DNA of 64,000 bases from Luteibacter sp. UNCMF331Sha3.1 (GCF_900109915.1 NZ_FOBU01000001.1:368558-432557); one strand, 5' to 3'. Counted from the first letter of the stretch, positions 18,772 through 31,404 are shown. The notes: generated by a model not told the origin, from the sequence alone. Numbers and translations are program-made.

Positions 18772-18985
18772 GGGCGGATTATCGATGTTGGGGAAGGTCG
18801 GGAAATCCGTGAAAGCATAGCTCCCACGCATGGCATGTAGCCACACCGCGCGCGCGTCGTCGTTGCCGTATTTTCACTGCGTTGCGGCATCCGGCGATGC
18901 AAAGAGTCGGCGACGAGACACGACGTGGGCATCCGCATGGTCGTGTGCAACGCAACAATTCGCGTGCGAATGCATGCGATGCCCG

Positions 18986-19013
18986 TTGACGTCGCTCCGG
19001 GGGAGATTCTAAA
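18986..19013 (+). promoter_or_regulatory. Predicted sigma-70 promoter of the tetR-RND operon
   Basis: A -35 box TTGACG (18986-18991) and a -10 box TCTAAA (19008-19013) are separated by 16 bases. The TetR-type operator begins immediately after the -10 box, the position expected for repression. It lies in the 272-base gap between the divergent gdhB and tetR genes; no other gene is visible in that gap. Confidence 0.6.
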
Positions 19014-19031
19014 CTGGACGGTATAGTCCAG
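19014..19031. promoter_or_regulatory. TetR-type operator, perfect inverted repeat
   Basis: CTGGAC-GGTATA-GTCCAG is a perfect 6-6-6 inverted repeat just downstream of the predicted -10 box and 13 bases before the tetR GTG start. Such sites are typical of autoregulating TetR repressors of efflux operons. Confidence 0.7.
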
Positions 19032-19043
19032 CAGGTATATCCC

Positions 19044-19700
19044 GTGGCGAACCTGGATGCCCGACCCGCGTCAGACCACCAGCAGCGGGTGCTCCAGGCG
19101 GCTTGCGCGCTGTTCCTGCGCGACGGGTACCGCGTCAGCATGGGCGCCGTGGCGCGCGAGGCGGGCGTGTCCAAGCAAACGGTCTACGCGCACTTCGATA
19201 ATAAGGACAACCTGTTCCACGCCGCTGTCGAACAACTGGTCTTACCGCTCCACGCCAGCCTCGCCCCCGCAAGCCCCGGCCTGGCCTCGATGCTCCATGC
19301 GCTTGCCCAGGCGCACCACACCTACGTGATGGACCACGCGCACGTGGCCCTGGGTCGCATGTTGATCGCCGAGGCGCCGCGCTTTCCGGCCGCGGCGAGG
19401 ACGTTTTTCCGGACCGCGATCGATACGGTCGCGACCCGGTTGTCCCGCTGCATGGCGGAGGCCATGGAACAGGGCCGGATGCGCCCGGAGGATCCGGACG
19501 TCGCCGCGGAACTGTTCCTGTCCATGCTGCATGGGCTCGAGGGGGATCGAAGGCTCTTCGGAATGCGCGGTCGGGGTCAGAAGGCACAGGACGAATGGGC
19601 CCGACACGCGGTAACAGTATTTATGCACGCCTACGACATCCTTCCCGATGCCGCGGCGCGAACGAACAAGAAACCCGGAAAAGGATCGGAGTCCCCATGA
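19044..19700 (+). CDS. TetR-family repressor of the RND efflux operon
   Basis: This 218-residue protein has an N-terminal TetR helix-turn-helix at about residues 12-60 (HQQRVLQAACALFLRDGYRV, then VAREAGVSKQTVYAHFDNKD) and an AefR-like helical C-terminal ligand domain. The start is GTG, with AGG about ten bases upstream. It is first in the efflux operon; its TGA overlaps the ATG of the membrane-fusion gene (ATGA). Position and operator indicate that it represses itself and the pump until a toxic ligand binds. Confidence 0.92.
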   Translation: MANLDARPASDHQQRVLQAACALFLRDGYRVSMGAVAREAGVSKQTVYAHFDNKDNLFHAAVEQLVLPLHASLAPASPGLASMLHALAQAHHTYVMDHAHVALGRMLIAEAPRFPAAARTFFRTAIDTVATRLSRCMAEAMEQGRMRPEDPDVAAELFLSMLHGLEGDRRLFGMRGRGQKAQDEWARHAVTVFMHAYDILPDAAARTNKKPGKGSESP

Positions 19701-20923
19701 ATCCCCTGCCCTTGCGCTCGACCCTGCTGGCCGTCGGCCTCGCCGCGGCGCTCGCCGCCTGCCACAAGCAGGAGGCACCGCAGCAGCCGCCTCCGCCGGA
19801 AGTCGGCACGATCACCGTCCAGCCGCAGAACGCGCCGCTGGTGCAGGACCAGGTCGGGCGCGTCTCCGCGTTCCGCACCGCGGACGTCCGGGCCCGTGTG
19901 CCCGGCATCCTGCTGCATCGCCTCTACGACGAAGGCACCGACGTCAAGGCGGGCCAGAAGCTGTTCCAGATCGACCCGCAGCCCCTCAAGGCCGAACTCG
20001 ACGCCCAACTCGCGCAGCTGGCCTCGTCGCGTGCCTCCGCGGTCAATGCCAAGGCGCAGGCCGACCGCGCGCGCGGTCTGATCGGCAAGAACTACGTGTC
20101 CCGGCAGGACCTCGACACGGCCGAGGCCAACGAGCGCACGGCGAACGCCGCCGTGAAGCAGGCCGAGGCCAACGTGCAGTCCGCGCGCATCAACCTGGGC
20201 TTCACCGACGTGGTCTCGCCGATCGACGGCCGCGCCGGCCAACAGCAGGTCACCGAGGGTGCCCTGGTCGGCCAGAACGAAACCACGCTGCTGACCCAGG
20301 TCGACCAGCTCGACAAGGTCTACGTGAACTTCAGCGTCTCGGTCGCCGACCTCGACGCGATGCGCCGCGCCGCCGCGGCCGGTGCGGCGACGCTGTCGCC
20401 GACCGACAAGACGACGGTACGCATCATGCTGCCGGACGGTTCGGACTTCGGCGAGGCCGGCACGCTCGACTTCTCGTCGGCCACGGTGAACCCGCAGACG
20501 GGCACCGTGAGTCTGCGCGCCCTCCTGAACAACCCCGACCAGCGTCTGCTGCCGGGCCAGTTCGTGACGGTGAAGGCCACGCTCGGCGACCTGCACAACG
20601 TGTACCTGGTGCCCCAGGCCGCGGTGCTGCGCGACGCCAACGACGCCTACGTGATGGTCGTCGGCGAGGGCCACGCCAAGGATCCGCAGACGGGTCAGGA
20701 CAAGACGGTTCCCTCGGCCGCCATCCATCGCTCGGTGAAGACGGACCGCATCGTCGGTCCGAACTGGATCGTCACCGGCGGCCTCAAGCCGGGCGACCAG
20801 ATCATCGTCCAGGGCCTGCCCAAGGCGAAGGAAAACGCCCCGGTCAAGGCATCGCCCGCGCAGACCGCTCCGGCCGGCGCGTCGACCGCCGCCGGCGCAC
20901 CCCACGCCGCGGCCGGGCAGTAA
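19697..20923 (+). CDS. RND efflux periplasmic adaptor (membrane-fusion lipoprotein)
   Basis: This 408-residue AcrA/MexA-like adaptor has a lipoprotein signal (LAAALAAC lipobox near residue 20), a lipoyl/barrel-sandwich domain (VRARVPGILLHRLYDEGTDV), a coiled-coil hairpin (about residues 100-170, rich in Ala/Gln/Lys) and a beta-barrel region. The C-terminal tail is Ala/Pro-rich. It bridges the inner-membrane pump and an outer-membrane channel. The start overlaps tetR; the pump gene follows after 12 bases. Confidence 0.93.
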   Translation: MNPLPLRSTLLAVGLAAALAACHKQEAPQQPPPPEVGTITVQPQNAPLVQDQVGRVSAFRTADVRARVPGILLHRLYDEGTDVKAGQKLFQIDPQPLKAELDAQLAQLASSRASAVNAKAQADRARGLIGKNYVSRQDLDTAEANERTANAAVKQAEANVQSARINLGFTDVVSPIDGRAGQQQVTEGALVGQNETTLLTQVDQLDKVYVNFSVSVADLDAMRRAAAAGAATLSPTDKTTVRIMLPDGSDFGEAGTLDFSSATVNPQTGTVSLRALLNNPDQRLLPGQFVTVKATLGDLHNVYLVPQAAVLRDANDAYVMVVGEGHAKDPQTGQDKTVPSAAIHRSVKTDRIVGPNWIVTGGLKPGDQIIVQGLPKAKENAPVKASPAQTAPAGASTAAGAPHAAAGQ

Positions 20924-20935
20924 GGGAGTTTCGTC

Positions 20936-23900
20936 ATGCCGAGTTTCTTCATCGACCGCCCCATCTTCGCGTGGGTCGTGGCGATCCTGATCAGCCTGTG
21001 CGGCACGATCTCCCTGCTCAACATGGGTATCGAGTCGTATCCGAACATCGCCCCGCCGCAGGTCGTCGTCACGGCGACCTACCCGGGCGCGAGCGCGGAC
21101 ACGACCGAAAAGACCGTGACGCAGGTCATCGAGCAGCAGCTGACCGGTATCGACCACCTGCTGTACTTCAGCTCCGCCTCGAGCTCCAGCGGCACGGCCA
21201 CCGTCACGCTGACCTTCGAGACCGGTACCGACCCCGACATCGCGCAGGTCCAGGTGCAGAACAAGGTGTCGCTCGCGACGCCCCGCCTACCCTCGGAAGT
21301 GACGCAGCAGGGCGTCGTGGTGGCCAAGTCCAACCCCGACTTCCTGATGTTCGTGGCACTGACCTCGTCGAACCCGACCATCGACGGCAACCGCCTGACC
21401 GATATCGTGTCGTCGCAGGTGCTCGACCAGATCGCCCGTATCCCGGGCGTCGGCAGCACGCGCCAGCTCGGTTCGGAATACGGCATGCGCGTCTGGCTGA
21501 ACCCGGACAAGCTGCGCGGTTACGGCCTTTCGGCCACCGATCTGCGTAACGCGCTCAGCACGCAGAACGTCCAGTTCGCCGCCGGCTCGATCGGTACGGA
21601 TCCGGCCGTCGACGGCCAGGGCTTCAGCGCGACCGTGTCGGCCGAAGGCCGCTTCACCACCGCCGAGGAATTCTCGGACATCATCCTGCGCGCGAACAAC
21701 GACGGTACCGTCGTTCGCCTGAAGGATGTCGCGCGCGTGGAGCTCGGTCCGCAGACCTACGGCTTCAACGCCCAGTGGAACGGCACCCCCACGGGCTCGT
21801 TCGGTGTGCAGCTGCTGCCCGGCGCGAACGCGCTGGACGTGGCGAACGCCGTGCGCGCCAAGATGGCCGAGCTCGCGAGGAGCTTCCCGGACGGCGTGAC
21901 CTGGTTCGCCCCGTACGACACGACGAAGTTCGTGACGATCTCGATCGAGGAAGTGGTGCATACCCTGGTCGAGGCCATCATCCTCGTCTTCCTCGTGATG
22001 CTGCTGTTCCTGCAGAACTTCCGCGCCACGATCATCCCTACTCTCGTCATCCCGGTCGCGCTGCTCGGCACGTTCCTCGGCCTGTCGCCGCTGGGCTTCA
22101 CCGTCAACCAGCTGACCCTGTTCGGCATGGTGCTCGCCATCGGTATCGTGGTCGACGACGCGATCGTGGTGATCGAGAACGTCGAACGCATCATGTCCGA
22201 GGAAGGACTGTCGCCGAAGGAAGCCACACGCAAGGCGATGGGCCAGATCACCGGCGCCGTCATCGCGATCACCGTGGTGCTGGCGGCGGTGTTCGTGCCG
22301 TCCGCGCTGCAGCCGGGTGCGTCGGGCATCATCTACAAGCAGTTCGCGCTGACGATCGCGGTGTCGATGGGCTTCTCGGCCTTCCTCGCGCTTTCGTTCA
22401 CGCCGGCGCTGTGCGCGACGATCCTCAAGCCGACGCACGACCACAAGAAGAACATCGTCTACCGCAAGTTCAACCAGGTGTTCGACTGGGTGCAGGGCAC
22501 CTATTCGGGTCACATCGGTAGCGCCGTGCGTCACGCTCCGCGCTGGATGGTCGTGTTCGTCCTGATCGCGATCGTGATGGGCTTCCTGTTCGTCCGCCTG
22601 CCCACCAGCTTCGTTCCCGAGGAGGACCAGGGTTACGCGCTGGCGATCGTGCAGCTGCCGCCGGGTTCGAGCATCGCCCGTACCGAGAAGGTGATGACCG
22701 ACATGCGGTCGATCATCCTCAAGGATCCGTCGGTCGAGGGGGTGTTCCAGATCTCCGGCTTCAGCTTCGTCGGCTCCGGCGAAAACGTCGGCATGAACTT
22801 CATCCGCCTGAAGGACTGGGACCAGCGCGACCTCACGGCCACGCAGATCATCCAGCAGATGAACGGCAAGATGCAGGCCGTGCGCGATGCCACGATCTTC
22901 GTGGTGAACCTGCCGACGATCCGCGGCCTGTCGCAGTTCGGCGGTATCGACATGTACCTGCAGGCCCGCGCCGGACAGTCGCGCGCGGAGTTGCAGCAGG
23001 CGCGCAACGTCCTGCTGGGCGCCGCGGCGCAGAACAAGGCGCTGGTCGGCATCCGTCCGAACACGCTGGAAGACGCGCCGCTGCTGCAGCTGCAGGTCGA
23101 CCGCACGCAGGCGCAGTCGATGGGCCTGTCGGTCAGCGACATCTACACCGCGATCCAGCTGACGCTCGCGCCGGTGTACATCAACGACTTCCAGTACGGC
23201 GGCCGCGTCAAGCGCGTCTTGCTGCAGGCCGACGCGCCCTACCGCATGGGCACCGACGCCTTCGAGCATATCTTCACCCCGAGCAGCCTCGCCTCCTCGT
23301 CGTCGTCCTCGGCGACCTCGACGGGCGGCACGGTGGCCAGCGCCTCGACGGGGCTGGACGCGGCGATGATCCCGTTGTCGACGGTGGTCAGCTCGAAGTG
23401 GACGATGGCCGCACCGACGCTCAACCGTTACAACGGCTACTCCGCGGTGGAAATCGTGGGTAACGAAGCGCCGGGTTACTCCACCGGCCAGGCCATGGGC
23501 ATCGTCGAAGGTATCGTGAACGACAAGCTGCCGAAGGGCTTCGGCTACGACTGGACCGGCCAGTCGTACCAGGAAATCCTCTCGGGCAACTCGTCCACGC
23601 TGCTGCTGGCCCTGTCGGTGGTGATCGTGTTCCTCTGCCTCTCCGCGCTCTACGAGAGCTGGTCGATCCCGGTCTCCGTGCTGCTCGTGGTGCCGCTCGG
23701 CATCCTCGGTACCGTCGTGTTCTCGATGCTCCGTGGCCTGCCGAACGACATCTACTTCAAGATCGGCATGATCACCGTCATCGGTCTGGCCGCGAAGAAC
23801 GCGATCCTGATCGTCGAGTTCGCGGTGGAGCAGCAGCAGGAAGGCAAGACGTTGCGCGAAGGCATCATCGAGGCCTCGCGACTCCGACTGCGCCCCATCC

Positions 23901-24265
23901 TGATGACCTCGCTGGCCTTCATCCTCGGCGTGTTCCCGCTCGCGATCTCGACCGGCGCGGGTGCGAACTCCCGCCATGCGATCGGCACGGGCGTCATCGG
24001 CGGCATGCTCTTCGCCACGTTCCTCGGCCTGCTGCTGATCCCGGTGTTCTACGTCAGCGTCCGCCGCCTGCTGGGCGACAAGCTGGACGAGGTGTCGACG
24101 AAGATGCCGCACATCGGCCACGACCCGCACGATCCGGATGGCCACGGCCCGTCGGACGGTCCGTCGGGTGGCAATCCGCAGACCAATCTCGGTCCGCACG
24201 CCCCGAACGTCGGCGATCTCAGCGCCTTCGATTCGGACCCGCGACGCGGGACGGATCGACCGTGA
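20936..24265 (+). CDS. RND multidrug efflux pump, HAE1 family inner-membrane subunit
   Basis: This 1109-residue AcrB/MexB-like proton antiporter begins MPSFFIDRPIFAWVVAILIS. The transmembrane proton-relay residues are visible: the Asp pair in AIGIVVDDAIVVIENVERIM, and the Lys in VIGLAAKNAILIVEFAVEQQ. Twelve membrane segments and two large periplasmic loops give the usual length of about 1040, plus a polar C-terminal tail rich in Gly, Pro and Asp. A Ser/Thr-rich insert (SSLASSSSSSATSTGGTV) lies in the second periplasmic loop near residue 790. No outer-membrane factor gene follows, so the pump must borrow a channel encoded elsewhere. A terminator follows directly. Confidence 0.95.
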   Translation: MPSFFIDRPIFAWVVAILISLCGTISLLNMGIESYPNIAPPQVVVTATYPGASADTTEKTVTQVIEQQLTGIDHLLYFSSASSSSGTATVTLTFETGTDPDIAQVQVQNKVSLATPRLPSEVTQQGVVVAKSNPDFLMFVALTSSNPTIDGNRLTDIVSSQVLDQIARIPGVGSTRQLGSEYGMRVWLNPDKLRGYGLSATDLRNALSTQNVQFAAGSIGTDPAVDGQGFSATVSAEGRFTTAEEFSDIILRANNDGTVVRLKDVARVELGPQTYGFNAQWNGTPTGSFGVQLLPGANALDVANAVRAKMAELARSFPDGVTWFAPYDTTKFVTISIEEVVHTLVEAIILVFLVMLLFLQNFRATIIPTLVIPVALLGTFLGLSPLGFTVNQLTLFGMVLAIGIVVDDAIVVIENVERIMSEEGLSPKEATRKAMGQITGAVIAITVVLAAVFVPSALQPGASGIIYKQFALTIAVSMGFSAFLALSFTPALCATILKPTHDHKKNIVYRKFNQVFDWVQGTYSGHIGSAVRHAPRWMVVFVLIAIVMGFLFVRLPTSFVPEEDQGYALAIVQLPPGSSIARTEKVMTDMRSIILKDPSVEGVFQISGFSFVGSGENVGMNFIRLKDWDQRDLTATQIIQQMNGKMQAVRDATIFVVNLPTIRGLSQFGGIDMYLQARAGQSRAELQQARNVLLGAAAQNKALVGIRPNTLEDAPLLQLQVDRTQAQSMGLSVSDIYTAIQLTLAPVYINDFQYGGRVKRVLLQADAPYRMGTDAFEHIFTPSSLASSSSSSATSTGGTVASASTGLDAAMIPLSTVVSSKWTMAAPTLNRYNGYSAVEIVGNEAPGYSTGQAMGIVEGIVNDKLPKGFGYDWTGQSYQEILSGNSSTLLLALSVVIVFLCLSALYESWSIPVSVLLVVPLGILGTVVFSMLRGLPNDIYFKIGMITVIGLAAKNAILIVEFAVEQQQEGKTLREGIIEASRLRLRPILMTSLAFILGVFPLAISTGAGANSRHAIGTGVIGGMLFATFLGLLLIPVFYVSVRRLLGDKLDEVSTKMPHIGHDPHDPDGHGPSDGPSGGNPQTNLGPHAPNVGDLSAFDSDPRRGTDRP

Positions 24266-24268
24266 CGA

Positions 24269-24299
24269 AAAAAGCCCGGCATCCGCCGGGCTTTTTTTT
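24269..24299 (+). terminator. Rho-independent terminator of the RND operon
   Basis: The stem AGCCCGGC/GCCGGGCT with loop ATCC is followed by eight T residues, three bases after the pump stop codon. A leading A-run makes it potentially bidirectional. Confidence 0.95.
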
Positions 24300-24331
24300 A
24301 TGAGACGGCTCGGGTCCGCAGGTAGTGACTG

Positions 24332-24354
24332 AAAAAAACCCCGCCGGAGCGGGG
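24332..24354 (-). terminator. Rho-independent terminator of the acyl-CoA dehydrogenase gene
   Basis: Read on the minus strand, the stem CCCCGC/GCGGGG with loop TCCG is followed by a run of seven T. It lies 24 bases past the stop of the acyl-CoA dehydrogenase gene. Confidence 0.9.
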
Positions 24355-24378
24355 TCGTGTTTCAGGAGGTGAAACGAC

Positions 24379-25539
<1,161 letters not shown>

Positions 25540-25682
25540 GGGGTGTACCTCGAGCCGCCATGTGGCCGGCTGGTCTGTGGGAAACGAGCCCGCCATTCTA
25601 ACGGTCGTTCGACGACATGCCTCCGTGCACTGCAACATGACGTCTTGACGCCCGGCAGCGCTGCCCGCATCCTATGTATCTC

Positions 25683-25696
25683 TATATCGCGATATA
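25683..25696. promoter_or_regulatory. ArsR-type operator palindrome before the methionine-synthase operon
   Basis: TATATCGCGATATA is a perfect 14-base palindrome ending next to the ribosome site (AAGGA) of the ArsR-methyltransferase gene, whose ATG is at 25707. A TTGACG box lies upstream at 25645-25650. AT-rich dyads of this size are usual ArsR-family sites, so autoregulation of the metH operon is inferred. Confidence 0.6.
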
Positions 25697-25706
25697 AGGA
25701 TGTTGG

Positions 25707-26633
25707 ATGGATCTCTCCACGGCCTCCACGGTGCTCCGGCTCCTGGCCGATCCAACCCGTGTCCGCCTGCTCGCGCTCCTCGATCGCGAGGAACTGACCG
25801 TGGCCGAACTGGCGGCCGTGCTGCACCTGGCGCAGCCTCGCGTGTCGACCCATCTCGCGAAACTGAAAGAAGCCGAGCTCGTGCGCGACCGGCGCGCCGG
25901 CGTGTCCGCCTATTATCGCGCCAACGCCGAGGCCGATCCGACGCTGGCGGCGCTCGTCGCCTCGCTGCGCGACACGCTGAGCGACGCGCTGCTGCGCGAA
26001 GACGCGGAACGCCTGCCCGCGGTGCTGGCCCAGCGCGCCCGTGCCGAAGGCTGGGCCGACACGGTCGCCGGCGACATGGAGCGCCATTACTCGCCCGGCC
26101 GCACCTGGGAGACGCTGGCCCGCTCGTTGTTGCAGCTGCTCGCCACCGGCGACGTGCTGGACATCGCGTCGGGCGACGGCGTGACGGCGGAACTGCTGGC
26201 GCCGCACGCGCACTCGATGGTCTGCGTCGACAGTTCGGAGCGCGTCGTCGAGGCCGCGCGCCAGCGGCTTTCCGGTCTGGCCAACGTCGACGTGCGCACG
26301 GGCGACATGCACGCGCTGGACCTGCGCGACGGGCAGTTCGACCTTGTACTCCTGCTGCACGCCCTCACCTATTCCGACCGTCCGCAACAGGTGTTCAACG
26401 AGGTCGCCCGCGTGCTCAAGCCCGGCGGCCGGGTGCTCGCGTCGACGCTCGGCGAGCACGACCACCGCGCTGTCGTCGAACCCTTCGATCACCGCAACCT
26501 CGGCTTCACCTGCGACGGTCTGACCGCGCTGGCCCGCAACGCCGGGCTCGAAGTGGTCAGCTGCGAGCGCCTGAGCCGCGAGCGTCGCGCTCCCCATTTC
26601 GAGGTCGTCAGCCTCCTTGCACGCAAGCCTTGA
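25707..26633 (+). CDS. ArsR-family regulator fused to SAM-dependent methyltransferase
   Basis: This 308-residue fusion has an ArsR winged helix at residues about 1-85 ([40 protein letters not shown]) and a class I methyltransferase domain from about 110, with motif [10 protein letters not shown] near residue 150 and the post-motif [18 protein letters not shown]. ArsR-type SahR regulators sense S-adenosylhomocysteine in other proteobacteria, so here the methyltransferase fold may serve as a SAM/SAH sensor, as an enzyme, or both. It lies 11 bases before the metH N-terminal gene on the same strand, so control of methionine synthesis is likely. No metal-binding Cys cluster of classic ArsR is present. 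Confidence 0.9.
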   Translation: MDLSTASTVLRLLADPTRVRLLALLDREELTVAELAAVLHLAQPRVSTHLAKLKEAELVRDRRAGVSAYYRANAEADPTLAALVASLRDTLSDALLREDAERLPAVLAQRARAEGWADTVAGDMERHYSPGRTWETLARSLLQLLATGDVLDIASGDGVTAELLAPHAHSMVCVDSSERVVEAARQRLSGLANVDVRTGDMHALDLRDGQFDLVLLLHALTYSDRPQQVFNEVARVLKPGGRVLASTLGEHDHRAVVEPFDHRNLGFTCDGLTALARNAGLEVVSCERLSRERRAPHFEVVSLLARKP

Positions 26634-26644
26634 GGAAAGCAGAC

Positions 26645-27723
26645 ATGAGCACCCTTCCCTGGCTCCACCCCGACCGCGTCGCCCTGATCGAAAAGGGCCT
26701 CGCCGAACGCATCATGATCCTCGACGGCGGCATGGGCACCATGCTGCAAGGGCATCGGCTGGACGAATCCGGCTATCGCGGCGAGCGCTTCGCCGGCGGC
26801 CGCGACAGCACGCACGATCATGGCCACGACCATCCCGGCGAGTGCGATCTCAAGGGCAACAACGACCTGCTGCTGCTGACGCAACCCGACATCATCCGCG
26901 GCGTGCACGAGGCCTACCTCGAAGCCGGCGCGGATTTCGTGGAAACGAACACGTTCAACGCCACGCGCGTCAGCCAGGCCGACTACCACCTCGAGCACCT
27001 CGTGCCCGAGCTGAATCGCGAGGGGGCGCGCATCGCCCGCGCGGCGTGCGACGCCATGACGGCACGCACGCCCGACCGCCCGCGCTTCGTCATCGGGGTG
27101 CTGGGACCCACCAGCCGCACGGCGTCCATCTCGCCGGACGTGAACGACCCGGGTTTCCGCAACGTGTCATTCGAAGAGCTCAAGACCAACTACGTGGAGG
27201 CGGCACGCGCGCTGATCGAAGGCGGCGCGGATACGATCATGGTCGAGACCATCTTCGACACGCTGAACGCCAAGGCCGCGCTGTTCGCGCTGAGCGAGCT
27301 GTTCGACGAGCTCGGCGCGCGCGTGCCCGTGATGATCTCGGGCACGATCACCGACCGTTCCGGGCGCACCCTGTCGGGGCAGACCGCCGAGGCCTTCTTC
27401 TACTCCGTCGAGCACATTCGCCCGCTTTCCGTGGGACTGAACTGCGCGCTCGGGGCCGAAGACCTCCGCCCGCACGTGCAGATGCTCTCGCGCATCGCCG
27501 GCGCGGCGGTCAGCACGCACCCGAACGCCGGCCTGCCGAACGCCTTCGGCGAATACGACGAAACGCCGGACGCGATGGCGGCGACCATCGCGAGCTTCGC
27601 CGCCGATGGCCTCATCAACATCGTCGGTGGCTGTTGCGGCACCACGCCCGCCCACATCGCGGCCATCGCCGCCGCCGTGGCGCCCTACGCGCCGCGCGTG
27701 CCCAAGGACAACGCGCAAGCCGC

Positions 27724-27727
<4 letters not shown>
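26645..27727 (+). CDS. metH: Methionine synthase, homocysteine-binding subunit (split MetH, N-terminal part)
   Basis: These 360 residues correspond to the first domain of cobalamin-dependent MetH. The zinc/homocysteine Cys residues are visible in [12 protein letters not shown] and [27 protein letters not shown] marks the start of the barrel. A His-rich insert ([10 protein letters not shown]) follows near residue 58. Full-length MetH is one chain of about 1230 residues; here the reading frame stops cleanly and the remaining domains start with an ATGA overlap, so this is a natural two-polypeptide enzyme rather than a frameshift. The ribosome site GAGGAAAG precedes the ATG. The same split is known from Xanthomonas relatives. 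Confidence 0.95.
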
Positions 27728-30423
<2,696 letters not shown>

Positions 30424-30424
30424 G

Positions 30425-30449
30425 TCGGGAGCCAGCCTGCTGGCGATGG
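30425..30449. repeat. Single REP-like half unit
   Basis: One unpaired copy of the GGGAGCCAGCCTGCTGGCGA unit directly follows the metH stop codon. The rest of the 131-base gap up to the next gene shows no clear feature. Confidence 0.7.
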
Positions 30450-30554
30450 ATACTTGCTACCGGTCCCATGCCCCGCCGACCGGCACTCACCCGATGCGTT
30501 CGCGGGGAGCGCGCTGGCTAGCGGATGGGTGCTTCCGGGGCGAGTGGCCGAAGC

Positions 30555-30884
30555 TCAGTCCTCCGCCCCACCCGGCTTGACCGTCTCCTGCCTGTCCCTG
30601 TGCTTCAGGTGCGCGAACACGTTGTAGAAAGACACCAGCATCGGAAAGGCCGTCTGGATGATGCCGACCGAGTCGTTCTTGCCCCAGATGAAATAGGCCA
30701 GCGTCAGCACGCTGCCGCTGACGGACAGGTACCAGAACGACATCGGCACGGTGACCTTCTTGTTCTTCTTCGTGGCGTAGAACTGGACGAACCAGCGCGC
30801 CGTGAAGAGCAAGGTGCCGAGGAGACCGATGATCTTCCACGGGGTCAGGGTCAGGAGATGGAGGTCGGCGAGGGCTTCGTGCAT
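30555..30884 (-). CDS. Small membrane protein with lipid-A biosynthesis N-terminal domain
   Basis: This 109-residue protein has three hydrophobic segments and matches the domain found at the N-terminus of some lipid-A-disaccharide synthases (LABN family): LTPWKIIGLLGTLLFTARWF, FYATKKNKKVTVPMSFWYLS and the C-terminal FPMLVSFYNVFAHLKHR. As a free-standing protein its function is not established; stand-alone copies often neighbour lipid-A or glycosyltransferase genes, but none is here. It sits alone on the minus strand downstream of the tandem repeat region. Confidence 0.82.
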   Translation of the reverse strand: MHEALADLHLLTLTPWKIIGLLGTLLFTARWFVQFYATKKNKKVTVPMSFWYLSVSGSVLTLAYFIWGKNDSVGIIQTAFPMLVSFYNVFAHLKHRDRQETVKPGGAED

Positions 30885-30949
30885 GGCGGTATCCGGGAAA
30901 GCGTCCGGTGCATTCTAGGCGACCCGCCTTGCCGATGCCTTACCGGGCT

Positions 30950-31225
30950 CGTCATACCGACGCACGCCGGCATCCAAGACGACCACCTGCACCGATGCGA
31001 TGTCGCCTGCCACGCACTGGGGACGGCCCAGGCAACCGTCATACCGGCGCACGCCGGTATCCACGGCGACCACGTGCACCGATGCGATGTCGCCTGCCAC
31101 ACACTGGGACGGCCCAGGCCACCGTCATACCGGCGCACGCCGGTATCCACGGCGACCACCTGCACCGATGCGACGTCGCCTGCCACGCACTGGGGACGTG
31201 GGTACCGGCGTACGCCGGTACGACG
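30950..31225. repeat. Three-copy 86-87 bp tandem repeat with internal palindrome
   Basis: Units begin at 30950, 31037 and 31123 (spacing 87, then 86) with a fourth truncated palindrome near 31200-31225. Each starts CGTCATACCGGCGCACGCCG and holds an internal dyad ACCGGCG/CGCCGGT, followed by a conserved 60-base arm containing CACCGATGCGATGTCGCCTG. The dyad resembles a second REP-type family known in other proteobacteria as GTCATTCCCGCG-type repeats. No convincing gene reads through it. Confidence 0.88.
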
Positions 31226-31235
31226 GTGGGGTAGG

Positions 31236-31266
31236 CAAAAAAAACCCGGCACGTGGCCGGGTTTTT
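31236..31266. terminator. Duplicated copy of the tRNA-Val terminator
   Basis: The stem CCCGGC/GCCGGG is bounded by A-run and T-run. It is a near-exact copy of the hairpin at 31366-31396 and part of an 81-base duplication that also includes the 3' half of tRNA-Val. Confidence 0.8.
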
Positions 31267-31276
31267 AAGGATTCGA

Positions 31277-31320
31277 TGGTGGGCGATACAAGGATCGAAC
31301 TTGTGACACCTGCCGTGTGA
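31277..31320 (-). pseudogene. Truncated tRNA-Val 3' half (remnant or attachment-site copy)
   Basis: The 44 bases repeat the tRNA-Val sequence from inside the anticodon loop to the CCA end, with one mismatch in the acceptor stem. With the adjoining terminator copy the match is 79 of 81 bases (31240-31320 against 31368-31448). The 5' half of the tRNA is missing and replaced by unrelated sequence. This is the arrangement left when an element integrates at a tRNA 3' end, but no integrase remains. Confidence 0.8.
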
Positions 31321-31365
31321 CGGTTCGCTGCTACGCCGGGCCGGCCAGCTCTGGTCCGACAGAAA

Positions 31366-31396
31366 AGAAAAACCCGGCACTTGGCCGGGTTTTTAA
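31366..31396 (-). terminator. Rho-independent terminator of tRNA-Val
   Basis: The stem CCCGGC/GCCGGG with flanking A- and T-runs lies just beyond the CCA end of tRNA-Val on the minus strand. Confidence 0.88.
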
Positions 31397-31404
31397 GGAT
31401 TCGA

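Noticed and set aside
16276-18840. An open frame of over 850 codons on the strand opposite gdhB, and another of nearly 700 codons at 14053-16149
   Set aside because: They mirror the codon periodicity of the real gene in high-GC DNA, have Arg/His/Val-rich composition, and show no domain or ribosome site.
25665-25700. Possible riboswitch (SAM or cobalamin) before the metH operon
   Set aside because: The leader before the regulator gene is too short for any known SAM or cobalamin aptamer, and no conserved box was seen.
30950-31225. Possible CRISPR array
   Set aside because: Units are 86-87 bases and similar over their whole length, so there are no unique spacers, and no cas genes are nearby.
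31277-31355. Second functional tRNA-Val
   Set aside because: The 5' half cannot form the acceptor, D or anticodon stems; only the 3' half matches.
31321-31366. Remains of an integrase or cargo gene between the tRNA-Val copies
   Set aside because: The interval is under 50 bases with no coding potential, so the nature of any lost element cannot be told.
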